Source: Ornithinimicrobium laminariae (GTDB lineage: Bacteria > Actinomycetota > Actinomycetes > Actinomycetales > Dermatophilaceae). Taken from it: a stretch of 64,000 bases of DNA. Both the position numbers and the translations under genes were made by a program. The stretch is taken from NCBI RefSeq assembly GCF_019457945.1, contig NZ_JAHZSU010000002.1, forward strand, positions 248,001 through 312,000, read 5' to 3'. Positions 37,625-46,605 of the stretch are shown here, piece by piece; within the stretch, counting starts at the first letter, position 1, and each line of letters starts with the position of its first letter. Below the pieces are notes generated by a model. It did not search any database. It was not told where the DNA came from and worked only from the letters and a program-made list of their open reading frames with translations.

Positions 37625-37738
37625 CTAGCCCCCGCTGCCGGGGCAGATGGTCGGCACCCCGTCCCGGTCATACAAGTGGGCGGGGTGCATGCCGCATATC
37701 TGGGCACCGCAGTGGACGGCGGGTTTTTGCTCGCTCAT
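37625..37738 (-). CDS. 37-residue Cys/His-rich small protein
   Basis: A short frame with a strong ribosome site (TAGGAGGAGC directly before the ATG at 37736-37738). The protein has three Cys and three His, arranged as HCGAQICGMHPAHLYDRDG and a later ICPGSGG tail, suggesting a small metal-binding knuckle. It ends 8 bases past the stop of the convergent protease gene. It was not assigned to a named family. Support rests on the ribosome site, the ordered Cys/His pattern and stop-to-start compactness. Confidence 0.65.
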   Translation of the reverse strand: MSEQKPAVHCGAQICGMHPAHLYDRDGVPTICPGSGG

Positions 37739-37796
37739 GCTCCTCCTACCAAATCACGCGCCGCAGTCACGGTTGCTTGGCTGATGGTTAATGATC

Positions 37797-38549
37797 TTAG
37801 GTTGTTTGCGCTCTGATCGGCATCCGACGCACCAGAAGGTAGTAGGCGTAGCTCGCCGCTGCGACAATCGCGAGAGCAATCAATGGTCGCAGGGCGCCAG
37901 CAGCGTCAACAGTCACTTCGAACGGTGTCCACTGGGTGGCTGCATCAAGGACGAAGAACGACATCAAGGGCAGTGGCGAGATCGTGAGCGGCAGCCATAG
38001 GGTGCCGCGCCACCCGCCAACGCGGTAGTAGGTGGCGGCGATCAGCAGGCCGCTGAGGTTGCCAGCGATGAAGATTAAGACAGCGCCCCACAGGTATGGC
38101 AACCAACCGTTCGCAAAAACCTCACCATTGAGATCGGTCAGACCGTGGGACCAGCCAAATGCGCTATAGACCCACCGCTCGACCAGTAACATCACCGTGA
38201 TCGCGACGGCGTAAAAGAGCGCGGACCCAGCCCCAGCAAGCAGGCTGCCGATCACCAAAGAACGACGAGTCAGGCCGTTAGTCACGTGCACTGTTGAATA
38301 CCAAACAAAAACCGTAATCATCATGGCGAACTGAAACCACAGTGTGCCTTGATAGGCGAATTGCGCCACGGACATCTGTAGGTCGATGAATTGGCTGATG
38401 GTGACGATCGCCAATGCGACAAAGACCGTGGCCATCGCAAAGAACCACAGCGCTCGACCCATGAGCACCTGCAATTGGATCTTGGTCGCCCGCTGCCATT
38501 GCGCCGGTCGCCGGGAAGTCGAGGTTTGAGACTGGGTTGCGGTAGTCAT
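37797..38549 (-). CDS. ABC transporter membrane subunit
   Basis: A 250-residue protein with six hydrophobic helices (ALWFFAMATVFVALAIVTI, FQFAMMITVFVWYS and others) and a basic N-terminus. ATG at 38549 is the likely start; the longer frame to 38693 runs into the ATPase gene. It lies 13 bases after the ABC ATPase, so the two form an export system controlled by the GntR gene upstream. Cargo is unknown. Confidence 0.82.
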   Translation of the reverse strand: MTTATQSQTSTSRRPAQWQRATKIQLQVLMGRALWFFAMATVFVALAIVTISQFIDLQMSVAQFAYQGTLWFQFAMMITVFVWYSTVHVTNGLTRRSLVIGSLLAGAGSALFYAVAITVMLLVERWVYSAFGWSHGLTDLNGEVFANGWLPYLWGAVLIFIAGNLSGLLIAATYYRVGGWRGTLWLPLTISPLPLMSFFVLDAATQWTPFEVTVDAAGALRPLIALAIVAAASYAYYLLVRRMPIRAQTT

Positions 38550-38562
38550 AGCGACTCGACTC

Positions 38563-39471
38563 CTAAGCGTCGGTGAGGTGAATGAAGAGGTCTTGCAGCG
38601 GCACTGGGCCGACCTGCAATCCGGCTCGCTCTGCTTCGTCCAGAGACCGTTGATCGAGGTCGCCGTAGAGGGTGAGTTGGCGGGTGGGGCCAAGGTCGCG
38701 AGAGCCGACGACGGTGTGGCCTAGCACGGTTTGAGCTGCGGCTGCCTGATCGACCAGGGCGGTCGGGCCGGTCAGCGTGACCCCGCGTCGGCGAAGATCA
38801 TCGGCTTCTTCGCTGAGCAGCAAGGTGCCGTTTTTGAGGATCGTGACGGTTTCGACCAACGGCTCAATCTCGCTGATCAGGTGGCTGGAAATGATGAACG
38901 TGCGCGGGTGCTCGGCAAAGTCGGCGATCAACTCGTCATAGAACTTCTGCCTTGTTGGCGCATCCATGCCCAGGTGCACTTCATCAAACATGGTGAGTTC
39001 CGCGCGCGACGCCAGACCGATGGTGGCCCCGAGGGCTGAGCGCTGCCCGCGCGACATGGCAGCCGGTTTGACGCTCAAGTCCAGCCCAAAGGAATGAGCG
39101 AGACGATCGGCATACTCACGATCAAAGCTCGGTCGAGCCACCTCGACGAAGTCCAAGGCGTCAGCTGCTGACACGTCGCCGATGACGTCGCCGCTCTCGC
39201 GGATCAGGCAGATATTCTCCATCAACACTTCGTGCTCAAACGGGGCTTGTCCCTCCACCAACACCGATCCGGTATGCGGTTGGCGCAGCGAGGCGAGCAC
39301 GGACAGCAGCGTGGTCTTGCCGGTGCCATTGCGGCCGAGCAGTCCGTGGATGCGGCCGGGAGCTAGGTCGAGATTGACGCCCTCTAGCGCCGTCGTCGAT
39401 CCGTAGCGGACGGCCAGGTCGGAGATCTGGACTCCGTAGCCCTGGATCGTTGCAGTTCCGTTTGCCTTCAT
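38563..39471 (-). CDS. ABC transporter ATP-binding protein
   Basis: The 302-residue ATPase has Walker A GRNGTGKTT, a signature-like MSRGQRSALGATI in place of LSGGQ, Walker B LTMFDEVHLGMD and switch His ISSHLISE. The altered signature and Walker B (FDEVHLGMD) are typical of the YtrB-like and GntR-linked drug-ABC ATPases. A strong AGGAG precedes the ATG. The operon order GntR - ATPase - permease resembles YtrA-type envelope-stress systems. Confidence 0.9.
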   Translation of the reverse strand: MKANGTATIQGYGVQISDLAVRYGSTTALEGVNLDLAPGRIHGLLGRNGTGKTTLLSVLASLRQPHTGSVLVEGQAPFEHEVLMENICLIRESGDVIGDVSAADALDFVEVARPSFDREYADRLAHSFGLDLSVKPAAMSRGQRSALGATIGLASRAELTMFDEVHLGMDAPTRQKFYDELIADFAEHPRTFIISSHLISEIEPLVETVTILKNGTLLLSEEADDLRRRGVTLTGPTALVDQAAAAQTVLGHTVVGSRDLGPTRQLTLYGDLDQRSLDEAERAGLQVGPVPLQDLFIHLTDA

Positions 39472-39479
39472 GACGGCTC

Positions 39480-39875
39480 CTAGGCGTTGTTCTGGTCTGT
39501 GTTGGTGGCGCTGCTCGCGTCGGACGCGCTGGTCAGCAGGTAGCGCGCGAGGTCATCAGCGCCAATGCCCAGGACGTCGGCGTCGCGCAGCAGTGGGTCG
39601 ACGCGCTCAGCAAAGAACGACTGGCGGCGGCTGGAGCGCAACTGTTCGGGTGCGCCATCGGAGACGAAGGTGCCCATGCCGCGTTGCTTGCGCAGGATGC
39701 CCTCTGACTCCAGAGCCGCGAATGCTTTGGCCGCGGTCGCCGGGTTGATGCGATAGGTCGAGGCGTATTGCGTCGTCGACATCACCTGGTCGCCCTCGTT
39801 CAGGGCGCCGGAGAGTATCTCGCCGCGAATCGCTTCAGCGATCTGCTGATAGATCGGCTCTCGTCCCTCAAACAC
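39480..39875 (-). CDS. GntR-family (YtrA subgroup) repressor
   Basis: A 131-residue protein with a GntR winged helix (PIYQQIAEAIRGEILSGALNEGDQVMSTTQYASTYRINPATAAKAFAALESEGIL) and only a short C-terminal tail, which places it in the YtrA subgroup that usually controls a neighbouring ABC system. The GTG start at 39875 has AGGAG 6 bases upstream. It is the first gene of the operon and probably autoregulates it. Confidence 0.9.
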   Translation of the reverse strand: MFEGREPIYQQIAEAIRGEILSGALNEGDQVMSTTQYASTYRINPATAAKAFAALESEGILRKQRGMGTFVSDGAPEQLRSSRRQSFFAERVDPLLRDADVLGIGADDLARYLLTSASDASSATNTDQNNA

Positions 39876-39968
39876 GCTTGGCTCCTGTTCTGCGGTTCCT
39901 TACATAACTAAAGAACCATAGAACCGGGGACACCGTCAAGGCCTAAGCGCCATCTCGCTGGCGAGCGT

Positions 39969-40994
39969 TTAGGTCCAAAGGGCAGCGGCGAGCGCCAAGG
40001 TGGCGACTAGCAACCAGGCCAACCCACCGACAATGGCAGCCGGGCCAGCGGTGCGGATGAGCGTGCCAAACCGCACGGCGGTGCCCAGGCCAAAGAGGGC
40101 CGCAGCTAACAGCAGGGTTTGTGCCAGATCCGCAGTCGCCAACAGGGGCTCCGGTATGTCGATAGCTGAGTTGAGCAGGACCGCACCGATGAATCCCCAA
40201 ACGAAGAGCGGGACCAACGGCGGCCGATTGGTCGAGGTGGCCGCGGTTGAGGTAGCCGCTGCCGACGACAGTGCGCCAGGAGTTTGTGCGGCGCGGCGGC
40301 GCACCCCGTAGGAGACGCCAGCAACTACCGGGGCAAGCATGAGGACTCGGGTCAGTTTGACCACAACGGCTATAGCGAGTGCGGCGGGTCCGGCTATTTG
40401 TGCGGTGGCGACGACTTGGCCGACATCGTGCACGCCAGCACCAACCCAGTGGCCAAACTCCTCGTTGCTCAGGCCTAGCGGCATTTGCAGCAACGGGAGG
40501 ATGACAATGGCCAACGTGCCGCACAGCGTGACCAAGGCAACTGGCGTGGCTTGCTCTTCGCGTTTGCTGCCGGTCACCGCGGAAACGGCACCAATGGCCG
40601 AGGCTCCGCAGATCGCGAACCCAGCAGCGATCAGCAACGGTTGATCGCCCGGAAGCTTGAACAACCGGCCTAGCCACCAGGTGCCAATAAAAGTCAGGAG
40701 CACCAGCACCACGATGGCTACGATCGCGAGGATGCCGAGATCGGCAATATCGCCAAGACTGAGCCTCAACCCGAGCAAAACCACCCCGGCGCGCATGAAC
40801 GTTTTAGCCGCAAACCCCAAACCGGGGGCTAGCTTGCCGTCGAAGATGCGCCGAGTTGCTGGGATTTGGGCGAGCACAATGCCGATAGCGACGGCAGCGG
40901 TCAGCAGTGGGATGCCAGGAACGGTCAGGCTGAGGAGCCAAGCAACCATGACCGCTGCTGCGGCGGCCAGCAGACCGGGGATTTTGGCATTCAT
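39969..40994 (-). CDS. YeiH/UPF0324-family membrane protein
   Basis: A 341-residue polytopic protein with about ten helices of the UPF0324 (YeiH) family, some of which are annotated as putative sulfate exporters. Diagnostic stretches are LRAGVVLLGLRLSLGD-like segment MRAGVVLLGLRLSLGDI, FAICGASAIGAVS and VGAGVHDVGQVVATA. It shares a 4-base overlap with the upstream alcohol dehydrogenase gene. Function is unproven. Confidence 0.9.
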   Translation of the reverse strand: MNAKIPGLLAAAAAVMVAWLLSLTVPGIPLLTAAVAIGIVLAQIPATRRIFDGKLAPGLGFAAKTFMRAGVVLLGLRLSLGDIADLGILAIVAIVVLVLLTFIGTWWLGRLFKLPGDQPLLIAAGFAICGASAIGAVSAVTGSKREEQATPVALVTLCGTLAIVILPLLQMPLGLSNEEFGHWVGAGVHDVGQVVATAQIAGPAALAIAVVVKLTRVLMLAPVVAGVSYGVRRRAAQTPGALSSAAATSTAATSTNRPPLVPLFVWGFIGAVLLNSAIDIPEPLLATADLAQTLLLAAALFGLGTAVRFGTLIRTAGPAAIVGGLAWLLVATLALAAALWT

Positions 40995-42034
40995 GCGTCG
41001 ACTCCAGGGATTTCGACAACGGTCATACCCACGGTGGTGGCCGGCTGATCGAGGGCCATCAGCGCTTCGCCCGCTTGGTCGAGAGAGATGGTGGCCCCGA
41101 TCAGATCTTGGGGTCGCAGGGCTCCGGAGGCGATGAGGTCGAGCATCGCCGGGTATTCGGCGGCAGGCATCCCGTGTGAGCCGTAGATTTCAAGCTCGTG
41201 GGCGACGACGCGATCCATCGGGATGGCCCCGTTGGCGGCTTCGCCGAGCAGCAAGCCGACCTGGATGTGTCGGCCTCGCCTGCGCAGTGACAGCACCGAG
41301 GCGCGGGCTGTTTCGGGGCGGCCGAGGGCATCAATCGAGACGTTTGCGCCCCCGAGGTCTTGGATCTGAGCAACAGGGTTGGCGGTGTTCGAATTAATCG
41401 CGACATCGGCGCCGACCTTGACGGCTTTGGCTAACGCAGCGTCGGAGATGTCGACGGCGACAATACGAGCGCCGAGAGCCTTGGCGATCATCACCGCAGC
41501 GAGGCCGGCTCCCCCACAGCCAAAAATCGCGACCAAGTCATCGGGCTGCACACGGCCATGCACGTGCAACGCGCGAAATGCTGTCGCGAACCGGCAGCCC
41601 AGCGAGGCGGCGGTGACCATGTCCAGCCCATCGGGGATGGCTACCAAGTTCGTGTCGGCTGCAACGAGAGCAACGAATTCTGCGAACGAGCCGTTGTCGG
41701 TGAAACCCGGTTGACGTTGGTCGGGACAGACCTGCGCATCGCCGCGCCCGCATACCTCGCAATGACCGCATCCTGAGACAAAGGGGACGGTCACGCGGTC
41801 CCCCACCCGCCCGCGAGTGACGTCGGGCCCGACCTCGTCGATGATCCCCGCGAGCTCGTGACCGGGCACCATCGGCAACGGCACCGGGTCATGGCCCTTC
41901 CAAGCATGAAGGTCGGAGCGACAGACCCCGGTGGCGGCGACTTGGACGACAACGCCATCGTTAGGGCAACTGGGTCGGGGTAGATCGAGGAGAACGGGCG
42001 CCTGGCCATACTCGGAATAGTGAATAGCCCGCAT
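40991..42034 (-). CDS. Zinc-dependent alcohol dehydrogenase family protein
   Basis: A 347-residue medium-chain dehydrogenase. Catalytic zinc ligands lie in GVCRSDLHAWKG and GHELAG, the structural zinc set in GCGHCEVCGRGDAQVC, and the Rossmann motif is IFGCGGAGLAAVMIA with the acidic VVAVDIS (AVDIS) that favours NAD. It should oxidise an alcohol with NAD; the substrate is unknown. It is co-translated with the YeiH-like gene, but a functional tie is unclear. Confidence 0.93.
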   Translation of the reverse strand: MRAIHYSEYGQAPVLLDLPRPSCPNDGVVVQVAATGVCRSDLHAWKGHDPVPLPMVPGHELAGIIDEVGPDVTRGRVGDRVTVPFVSGCGHCEVCGRGDAQVCPDQRQPGFTDNGSFAEFVALVAADTNLVAIPDGLDMVTAASLGCRFATAFRALHVHGRVQPDDLVAIFGCGGAGLAAVMIAKALGARIVAVDISDAALAKAVKVGADVAINSNTANPVAQIQDLGGANVSIDALGRPETARASVLSLRRRGRHIQVGLLLGEAANGAIPMDRVVAHELEIYGSHGMPAAEYPAMLDLIASGALRPQDLIGATISLDQAGEALMALDQPATTVGMTVVEIPGVDA

Positions 42035-42068
42035 GCGGCCCAGGTTAGTCGTAGGGCAGACTCAAACC

Positions 42069-42470
42069 ATGATCACTGTCGACCTAGCCCGTGACCTGCA
42101 AGACGCTGGCCTGATTTGGTCGCCGCTGGCCGGTGATCGGTTCGTCGTGGCGACCGACGCGATGGCTAATGACGTGTTTTACCTGGCCGATATGACTGTT
42201 GACGTGCAGCAGTTTGTCGGCGGCGCGGTGATCGGTTTTAACGGCGTGGCCGAATGGGCGCTGGATTCGGTTGATCTGAATGAGACGCTCTGGCTGCCTC
42301 GTGAGGATCAAATGCGCGCGGTGCTCGGGTTGTCGTTTGCTGGGCTGGCGGCGACCGAGGGCGGGTATGTCGTGGTCGTCATCATTGAGGGGCAGCGCCA
42401 CCAGTTTGATCACCGGGACGCTGAGAATGCGTATGCGATGGCGTTGCTGGCCGTGCTGCGCGCTGGTTGA
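42069..42470 (+). CDS. Small conserved protein of unknown function
   Basis: A 133-residue acidic soluble protein starting at ATG 42069 (the longer frame to 42033 would overlap the divergent dehydrogenase start). It shows a regular alpha/beta pattern with FVVATDAMANDVFYLADMTVD and LDSVDLNETLWLPREDQMRAVL. Actinobacterial relatives exist but have no assigned function. It lies in a short gap between divergent and convergent genes. Confidence 0.75.
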   Translation: MITVDLARDLQDAGLIWSPLAGDRFVVATDAMANDVFYLADMTVDVQQFVGGAVIGFNGVAEWALDSVDLNETLWLPREDQMRAVLGLSFAGLAATEGGYVVVVIIEGQRHQFDHRDAENAYAMALLAVLRAG

Positions 42471-42482
42471 TCTTGGCGCGGT

Positions 42483-43175
42483 TTAGGTGTCGGGGTGGAG
42501 CTCTGGGGAGAACTCTTCACCGTGACCCTCGAGAGCACGGGCTAGGACGATGTCTTCAAACAGCACGACTATGCCGGTGCCTGCGGTCCATATCGTGACG
42601 GGCCAAGTGGAGAGGCGCTCGCTGATGCCGGGTTTGGTGACGGGGCCGAAGAGTGAATAGAAGCTGGCACCGGTTGCGACTAAGCCCATCGTCGCGGTGA
42701 CGGCTGCTGCGAAGGGGCGACGCCGGACCATCGCTGCTGCTGCGTGCAACATCAGCAGATTGCCGCCGCTGATGGCCGCGGCCGCGGAGGCGAAGTGGAT
42801 GTCGCGGCGCATTTCGCTGACGCCTGGCTCGGTCGGCACAATCGCCACGCCGAGGGCGCCAATGCCGTGATAGGTGGCTAGTCGCAGGCAGCGGTTGCGC
42901 CACTTTTTGTCGGGGATGTGTGGCGCGAAGAGGAAAGCGCCCAGTGGCGTGAGGACGCCGAGGGTGCCGAAGCCGGCGTTCATCACTGCGTGGCGTGGCG
43001 AGTTGATCACTCGGCCTTCATTTTCACCGATGGTCGTCGAGGCCAAATCGGAGATGAAGTTGTATTGCCAATCAAACTTTGGCTCTTTCCAACCCCGAGC
43101 GGTGACGACCTCAGCCACAAAATACTGCAGGCCAGAGGCCCACGCGATAGCCGCTAAACGTCGTCGGCTCACCAT
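42483..43175 (-). CDS. DUF998 membrane protein
   Basis: A 230-residue protein with about six helices. The DUF998 motif NFISDLASTTIGEN and the helix HAVMNAGFGTLGVLTPLGA are characteristic, with a conserved IHFASAAAA helix near the middle. The family is widespread in actinobacteria; function is unknown. The gene is divergent from tRNA-Lys. Confidence 0.85.
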   Translation of the reverse strand: MVSRRRLAAIAWASGLQYFVAEVVTARGWKEPKFDWQYNFISDLASTTIGENEGRVINSPRHAVMNAGFGTLGVLTPLGAFLFAPHIPDKKWRNRCLRLATYHGIGALGVAIVPTEPGVSEMRRDIHFASAAAAISGGNLLMLHAAAAMVRRRPFAAAVTATMGLVATGASFYSLFGPVTKPGISERLSTWPVTIWTAGTGIVVLFEDIVLARALEGHGEEFSPELHPDT

Positions 43176-43329
43176 GGCTGCTGTTCCTCAATCTTCCCTC
43201 GTCGCGGTCATCTGGCCCTGCCCGAATGACTTCGCACCCCCAGGTTACCGCCCCTCATTCACACTCACGGACCGATTCCACGTAACATGGCAGCCGCGAT
43301 CCTTCGTCTGCACCTCAGATGAGGGATCC

Positions 43330-43402
43330 GGGCCTCTAGCTCAATGGTTAGAGCTGCGGACTTTTAATCCGTAGGTTCCGGGTTCGAGTCCCGGGGGGCC
43401 CA
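43330..43402 (+). tRNA. tRNA-Lys (anticodon TTT)
   Basis: A complete cloverleaf: acceptor GGGCCTC pairs with GGGGCCC, D-arm GCTC/GAGC, anticodon loop CTTTTAA with anticodon TTT, and TpsiC loop TTCGAGT on stem CCGGG/CCCGG. Discriminator base is A; the CCA end is not encoded. Its 3' half is the attachment site of the island that follows. Confidence 0.95.
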
Positions 43403-43448
43403 CTTTGCGATCTGTCAGGCCATACCGGTCAAGCCGGACCCTTAATTG
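43368..43448 (+). repeat. Direct repeat, left attachment site (in tRNA-Lys)
   Basis: From TCCGTAGG in the anticodon arm to CTTAATTG beyond the tRNA end. It matches 47524-47603: the first 40 bases are identical and the next 40 nearly so with one gap. The repeat is the classic mark of tRNA-targeted integration. Confidence 0.9.
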
Positions 43449-43600
43449 GGTCTGGCTTTTCTGGTTGTGCCGGGTTTTGGTCCGGGTGGTCGACCGAGTG
43501 CCTGGTAGTCGCGGGTGGGGTCGATGATGAGCTCGCCGGTGACAGCGTGGATGATGCGGGCGTGGAGTCCGTCGATGAGTTTGATGACGGGCCAGCTCGC
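43442..43600 (-). pseudogene. IS481-type transposase, C-terminal remnant
   Basis: The minus-strand frame reads RIIHAVTGELIIDPTRDYQALG then GRPPGPKPG, the usual C-terminal end of IS481 transposases (ATGE...DPTRxYQ...G.P). The catalytic DDE part is absent. The stop lies within the direct-repeat flank beyond the tRNA. Family assignment is from remembered motifs. Confidence 0.55.
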
Positions 43601-44200
43601 CCTGCGTTGGGTCAACGGCGCCCAACCCCAGACCGTGATCGAGGAAGCGACCTGGTACCGCAGCACACAGAGCCTCGCCGAGGCCACCGACCCCGCCGCC
43701 ACCCTCACCTGGCGCATCGCCGTGACAAAACCCCACCGTCCCACCGGGATACACCCCTGGCCTGGCTGCCCGACGTCCCACCCGTGCTATGACACCAGCC
43801 TGGCATGAACGACTACCTCGACCGGCTCAGCGGCCGAGTCGAGGACCTGAAGCAACGGGTGGCCAACGAGGCACAGCAGGTCGCTGCCACCGACCGCATG
43901 CCCTGGCGACGGGCCCTGCCGCCGGACATCGACGAAGAGCTGATCGGTGACCTAGCCGTCTGGCGAGCCGCCCATGGCATCCCGCCCACCGAGCCCCGCC
44001 CCACCGGTCCGCCTATGAAGGAGCTGGACGCCTCCAGGCACCAGGCCCGACTCCCCGGACGACTCAGCCCACCACCTCCGAGCGGCTCAAGGACAACGCC
44101 GAACACCGAGGGCGAAAGGCTGCAAGCCAGGCAGCGACGAGCTGAGCGCCATAGGCTCCGCGAAGGTCCATCGCTCGGGGCCTCCGGTCCTCGGCGATGA
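43590..44200 (+). pseudogene. MobF/TraA-type relaxase, C-terminal remnant with frameshifts
   Basis: Three frames must be joined: TDPAATLTWRIAVTKPHRPTG (about 43610-43745), then PLAWLPDVPPVL, then the frame from 43805 with DYLDRLSGRVEDLK and DLAVWRAAHGIPPTEPRPTG. The last segment is typical of the C-terminus of actinobacterial TrwC/TraA relaxases. The relaxase and helicase domains are missing. It shows that the island once carried conjugation genes. Confidence 0.55.
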
Positions 44201-44790
44201 GCGGCCAGCGGTGAAAGCCGGTCCCCACACGGGCGCAACGTTCGGTACATCGGCTACAGCCGATAAGCGCGCGCGTCAACGGGATCGTTGACGGACTTAT
44301 TTTGCCCAAGCTCAGATAGGGCGCGGGTCCGAACCCTCGGGTCTGTCCGCCCAGTTCCTTCCTCGGGACATGGCTGTCGATAGTCGTGACATCAGGACTC
44401 TGCCGAGTAGCGGGACGTTTGGTCACGCGGTCGCGTCAACAGACCCCCGCCGCGTGGTGGGCTTCATGTTCGCCTACGGTCGCTTCTGCCGAGGGAGACA
44501 CGTGACTCGCACGCAAGGCTCGGCACCTATGCGCGCGCTGATGGACCTGCGCGTCGAGGGTCTGGCTGCTGTTACGTTCGCGTTCGCGTACCTAGACAGC
44601 CGGGCTAGCACCCGCTAACGTCTTTAGGAAATGTGAATGGCCGCTAGCGCCCGGCTACCAACCAAGAACGCTAGCGACCACCCGTGGTGACCTGGTCGAT
44701 GCAGCGGCAGGCCGTCGCCTGCGTGCACCTCACCGACGCGGTTGGAGGAAGACATTGGTTGCCTTCCATTCCGCTCCGGCTCTTGTCGAC
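44201..44790. other. Non-coding stretch within the island
   Basis: No supported gene. A plus-strand frame at 44370-44618 (82 residues) lacks a ribosome site and a recognisable motif. Short inverted repeats (for example around CGCTAGCG near 44643 and 44670) occur but form no clear element. Confidence 0.6.
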
Positions 44791-45585
44791 CTACCCTTTT
44801 CCTCCCTGGCTGGAAGGAACGGGAAGTTTTGGTTGAGCGGCACCGACGTGCCTGTCGAGGCGGTCCAGAAGTTCTGTGGACGGGACCTCGCCGTTGGCGA
44901 CCTGGTGCTCCAGTGAACGCATCAGCGCCTCGAGGTATCGCTCCATCATTGAGCCAGCCGTAGGTGGCGTTCCACTCTGAACCCCCTCAGCCTTGGGCTG
45001 CTCGTTCACGTCCGCAGGATGCGCGTCGTCGCTGGCCGAAGCAAGTTGCGGGGGCGCGGGCTGGTCAACTCGCGGACGCCCCGACTGTTCGCCGATGCGG
45101 CCGTTCTCGCGGTTGCGCAGCACGGATTGCTTTGACTTGTCCTTGTACCCTCGCAACGCACGTAGGTGCTGGTTGCGCGGCAGGCTCATGATCATCGAGA
45201 CCCCGTTGTAGTGGTTCACGGCTTTCTCAGCGCTTATTTCGCCCAACCCCGCCTCACTCATGAAGTAGGAGGCAATTTCGGCCTCAGTCGCACCCTGCTC
45301 AACTATGGGGATTACCTCGCTGTAGAGGTTCATCGCCGCGGCACGGAGCATCTGCCTGCGAGTCACCTCGTCTGCCTCCACCAGGTTGGCGTACGCCTGG
45401 GTGGTCTGACCGTTGCTGTCCGTGAATCCGTAAGCTTCTAGCGCTGCCAAAGCCAGCCGTTGGCCAGCGTCGGACTTCGGCAGCAAGCGTGTCGGCACGC
45501 TCGTCATGTGGCCCAGCAGAACCATGTTCTCCAGCAGGTCCATGTGGGACTGGGACCCCACGATGGGGTATGTCTTGTGCGCCAT
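44791..45585 (-). CDS. DUF5343-like protein
   Basis: A 264-residue soluble protein starting at ATG 45585, supported by GGAGAGGAG 8 bases upstream; the open frame continues to 45765 without a better start. The N-terminal 130 residues (YPIVGSQSHMDLLENM, RLALAALEAYGFTDSNGQTTQAY, SYFMSEAGLGEISAEKAVNHYNGV) resemble DUF5343, a family of defence-island and phage genes. The rest is a Pro/Ala-rich linker and a short C-terminal helix. Function is unknown. Confidence 0.65.
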   Translation of the reverse strand: MAHKTYPIVGSQSHMDLLENMVLLGHMTSVPTRLLPKSDAGQRLALAALEAYGFTDSNGQTTQAYANLVEADEVTRRQMLRAAAMNLYSEVIPIVEQGATEAEIASYFMSEAGLGEISAEKAVNHYNGVSMIMSLPRNQHLRALRGYKDKSKQSVLRNRENGRIGEQSGRPRVDQPAPPQLASASDDAHPADVNEQPKAEGVQSGTPPTAGSMMERYLEALMRSLEHQVANGEVPSTELLDRLDRHVGAAQPKLPVPSSQGGKG

Positions 45586-45985
45586 GTCGGTACTCCTCTC
45601 CTGCCGTCGGTGGTTCCTGTACGCACAGGCTACAACAACGCGAACGGGAACGCAACGCGGTTCGCGTTCAAGAGAGTTCCTGGCTTGCCCAGGCGAGGCG
45701 CACAGTCCAGATGAGAGCCACAGCGGAGAGTGAGCAGCCGCGATCGAGAGCGTCCCGCCGGGCACCTAGACCGAGTCTGGCCCGACCCGACCCTGAAGAG
45801 AAGTCTCTTAGTAGACGGCGTGGAGGAGGTTCCGTCGCCGATCATGCCGTGGTGCCATCGTCCTTCCGCCGCGATAGGGCGACCAGTCTTAGAGCGCCAC
45901 CGCATTGACGCTGTCCACTCAGGCAATCTCCGGGATCTCATGTTCCTGGCGGCATGGCGTCGCCCTCGCGGCTGTAGGCGAGGGC
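45586..45985. other. Intergenic stretch with no recognised gene
   Basis: Contains the upstream region of the DUF5343-like gene. Frames here run without ribosome sites or motifs. No promoter motif stands out apart from a weakly AT-rich segment near 45630-45665. Confidence 0.6.
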
Positions 45986-46603
45986 CTACGAAGGGGCCTC
46001 AAGAGCGTCTCGTAGCCGCCCCCCGAAATGCGGGGCACTCTCTCCGCTTGCGAACCTCTTAGCCAGTTCGGCGACGGTCATGGTGAGACGGCTGTACCGA
46101 TCGTACATCACCTGGACGGCGTCGAAGACTGCCTCAGCATCAGAGGCGAGCAGCTGGCAAAGGAACGCATCCACCTTGATGACCTGGGTGTCTGCAGGGA
46201 CCGATGCAGCCGGAAAGTCTTTGGTGTTCTCCGTAACGACGTGGGTGGCGCCCGCTGCCACGGCGACAGCAAGGACATGTTCGATCGTTCTCTTCGCATG
46301 TCATCTCCTCCACCAGCGGAATCCACTCGTCGGTCGCTACGGATGCGTCGGGGAACGCCCTAGCCATATTGGCAAGCACATGCGCAACTTCCTTGACGGC
46401 CTCCCCGCGGTCGGCGCCTCGGTGACTCACCGCGCCTTGGGCTAGTTGCGCTCGAGCTCGTCGAGAATCGATTGCTGCTAGACGGGCCGGAATACTTCGC
46501 AGTCGACCAGGCTGAGCAACAGGTCGTGTATCGCCCGGGGGATGAGCAGGTTCGCGTCTAGAACTGCGACCGGTCGCGCCGGCCTCCCCCTGGATTCGGT
46601 CAC
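45986..46603 (-). pseudogene. PIN-domain toxin, decayed (nonsense plus two frameshifts)
   Basis: The GTG at 46603 starts a PIN domain (VAVLDANLLIPRAIHDLLL) but an in-frame TAG at 46478-46480 stops it. The frame continues with SILDELERN to a second TAG caused by a 1-base loss near 46444, resumes with LAQGAVSHRG and FPDASVATDEWIPLVEEM, shifts again near 46290, and ends with GATHVVTENTKDFP to the stop at 45986. Acidic residues of the PIN centre can be traced, but no full toxin can be made. It lies 2 bases after the antitoxin-like gene. Confidence 0.8.
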
Positions 46604-46605
46604 GC

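Noticed and set aside
43341..43781. A 146-residue minus-strand frame reading into tRNA-Lys
   Set aside because: Its C-terminus is read from the tRNA itself and its remainder is the antisense of the relaxase remnant. No ribosome site.
44370..44618. An 82-residue plus-strand frame in the island
   Set aside because: No motif, no ribosome site and a composition typical of non-coding high-GC DNA.
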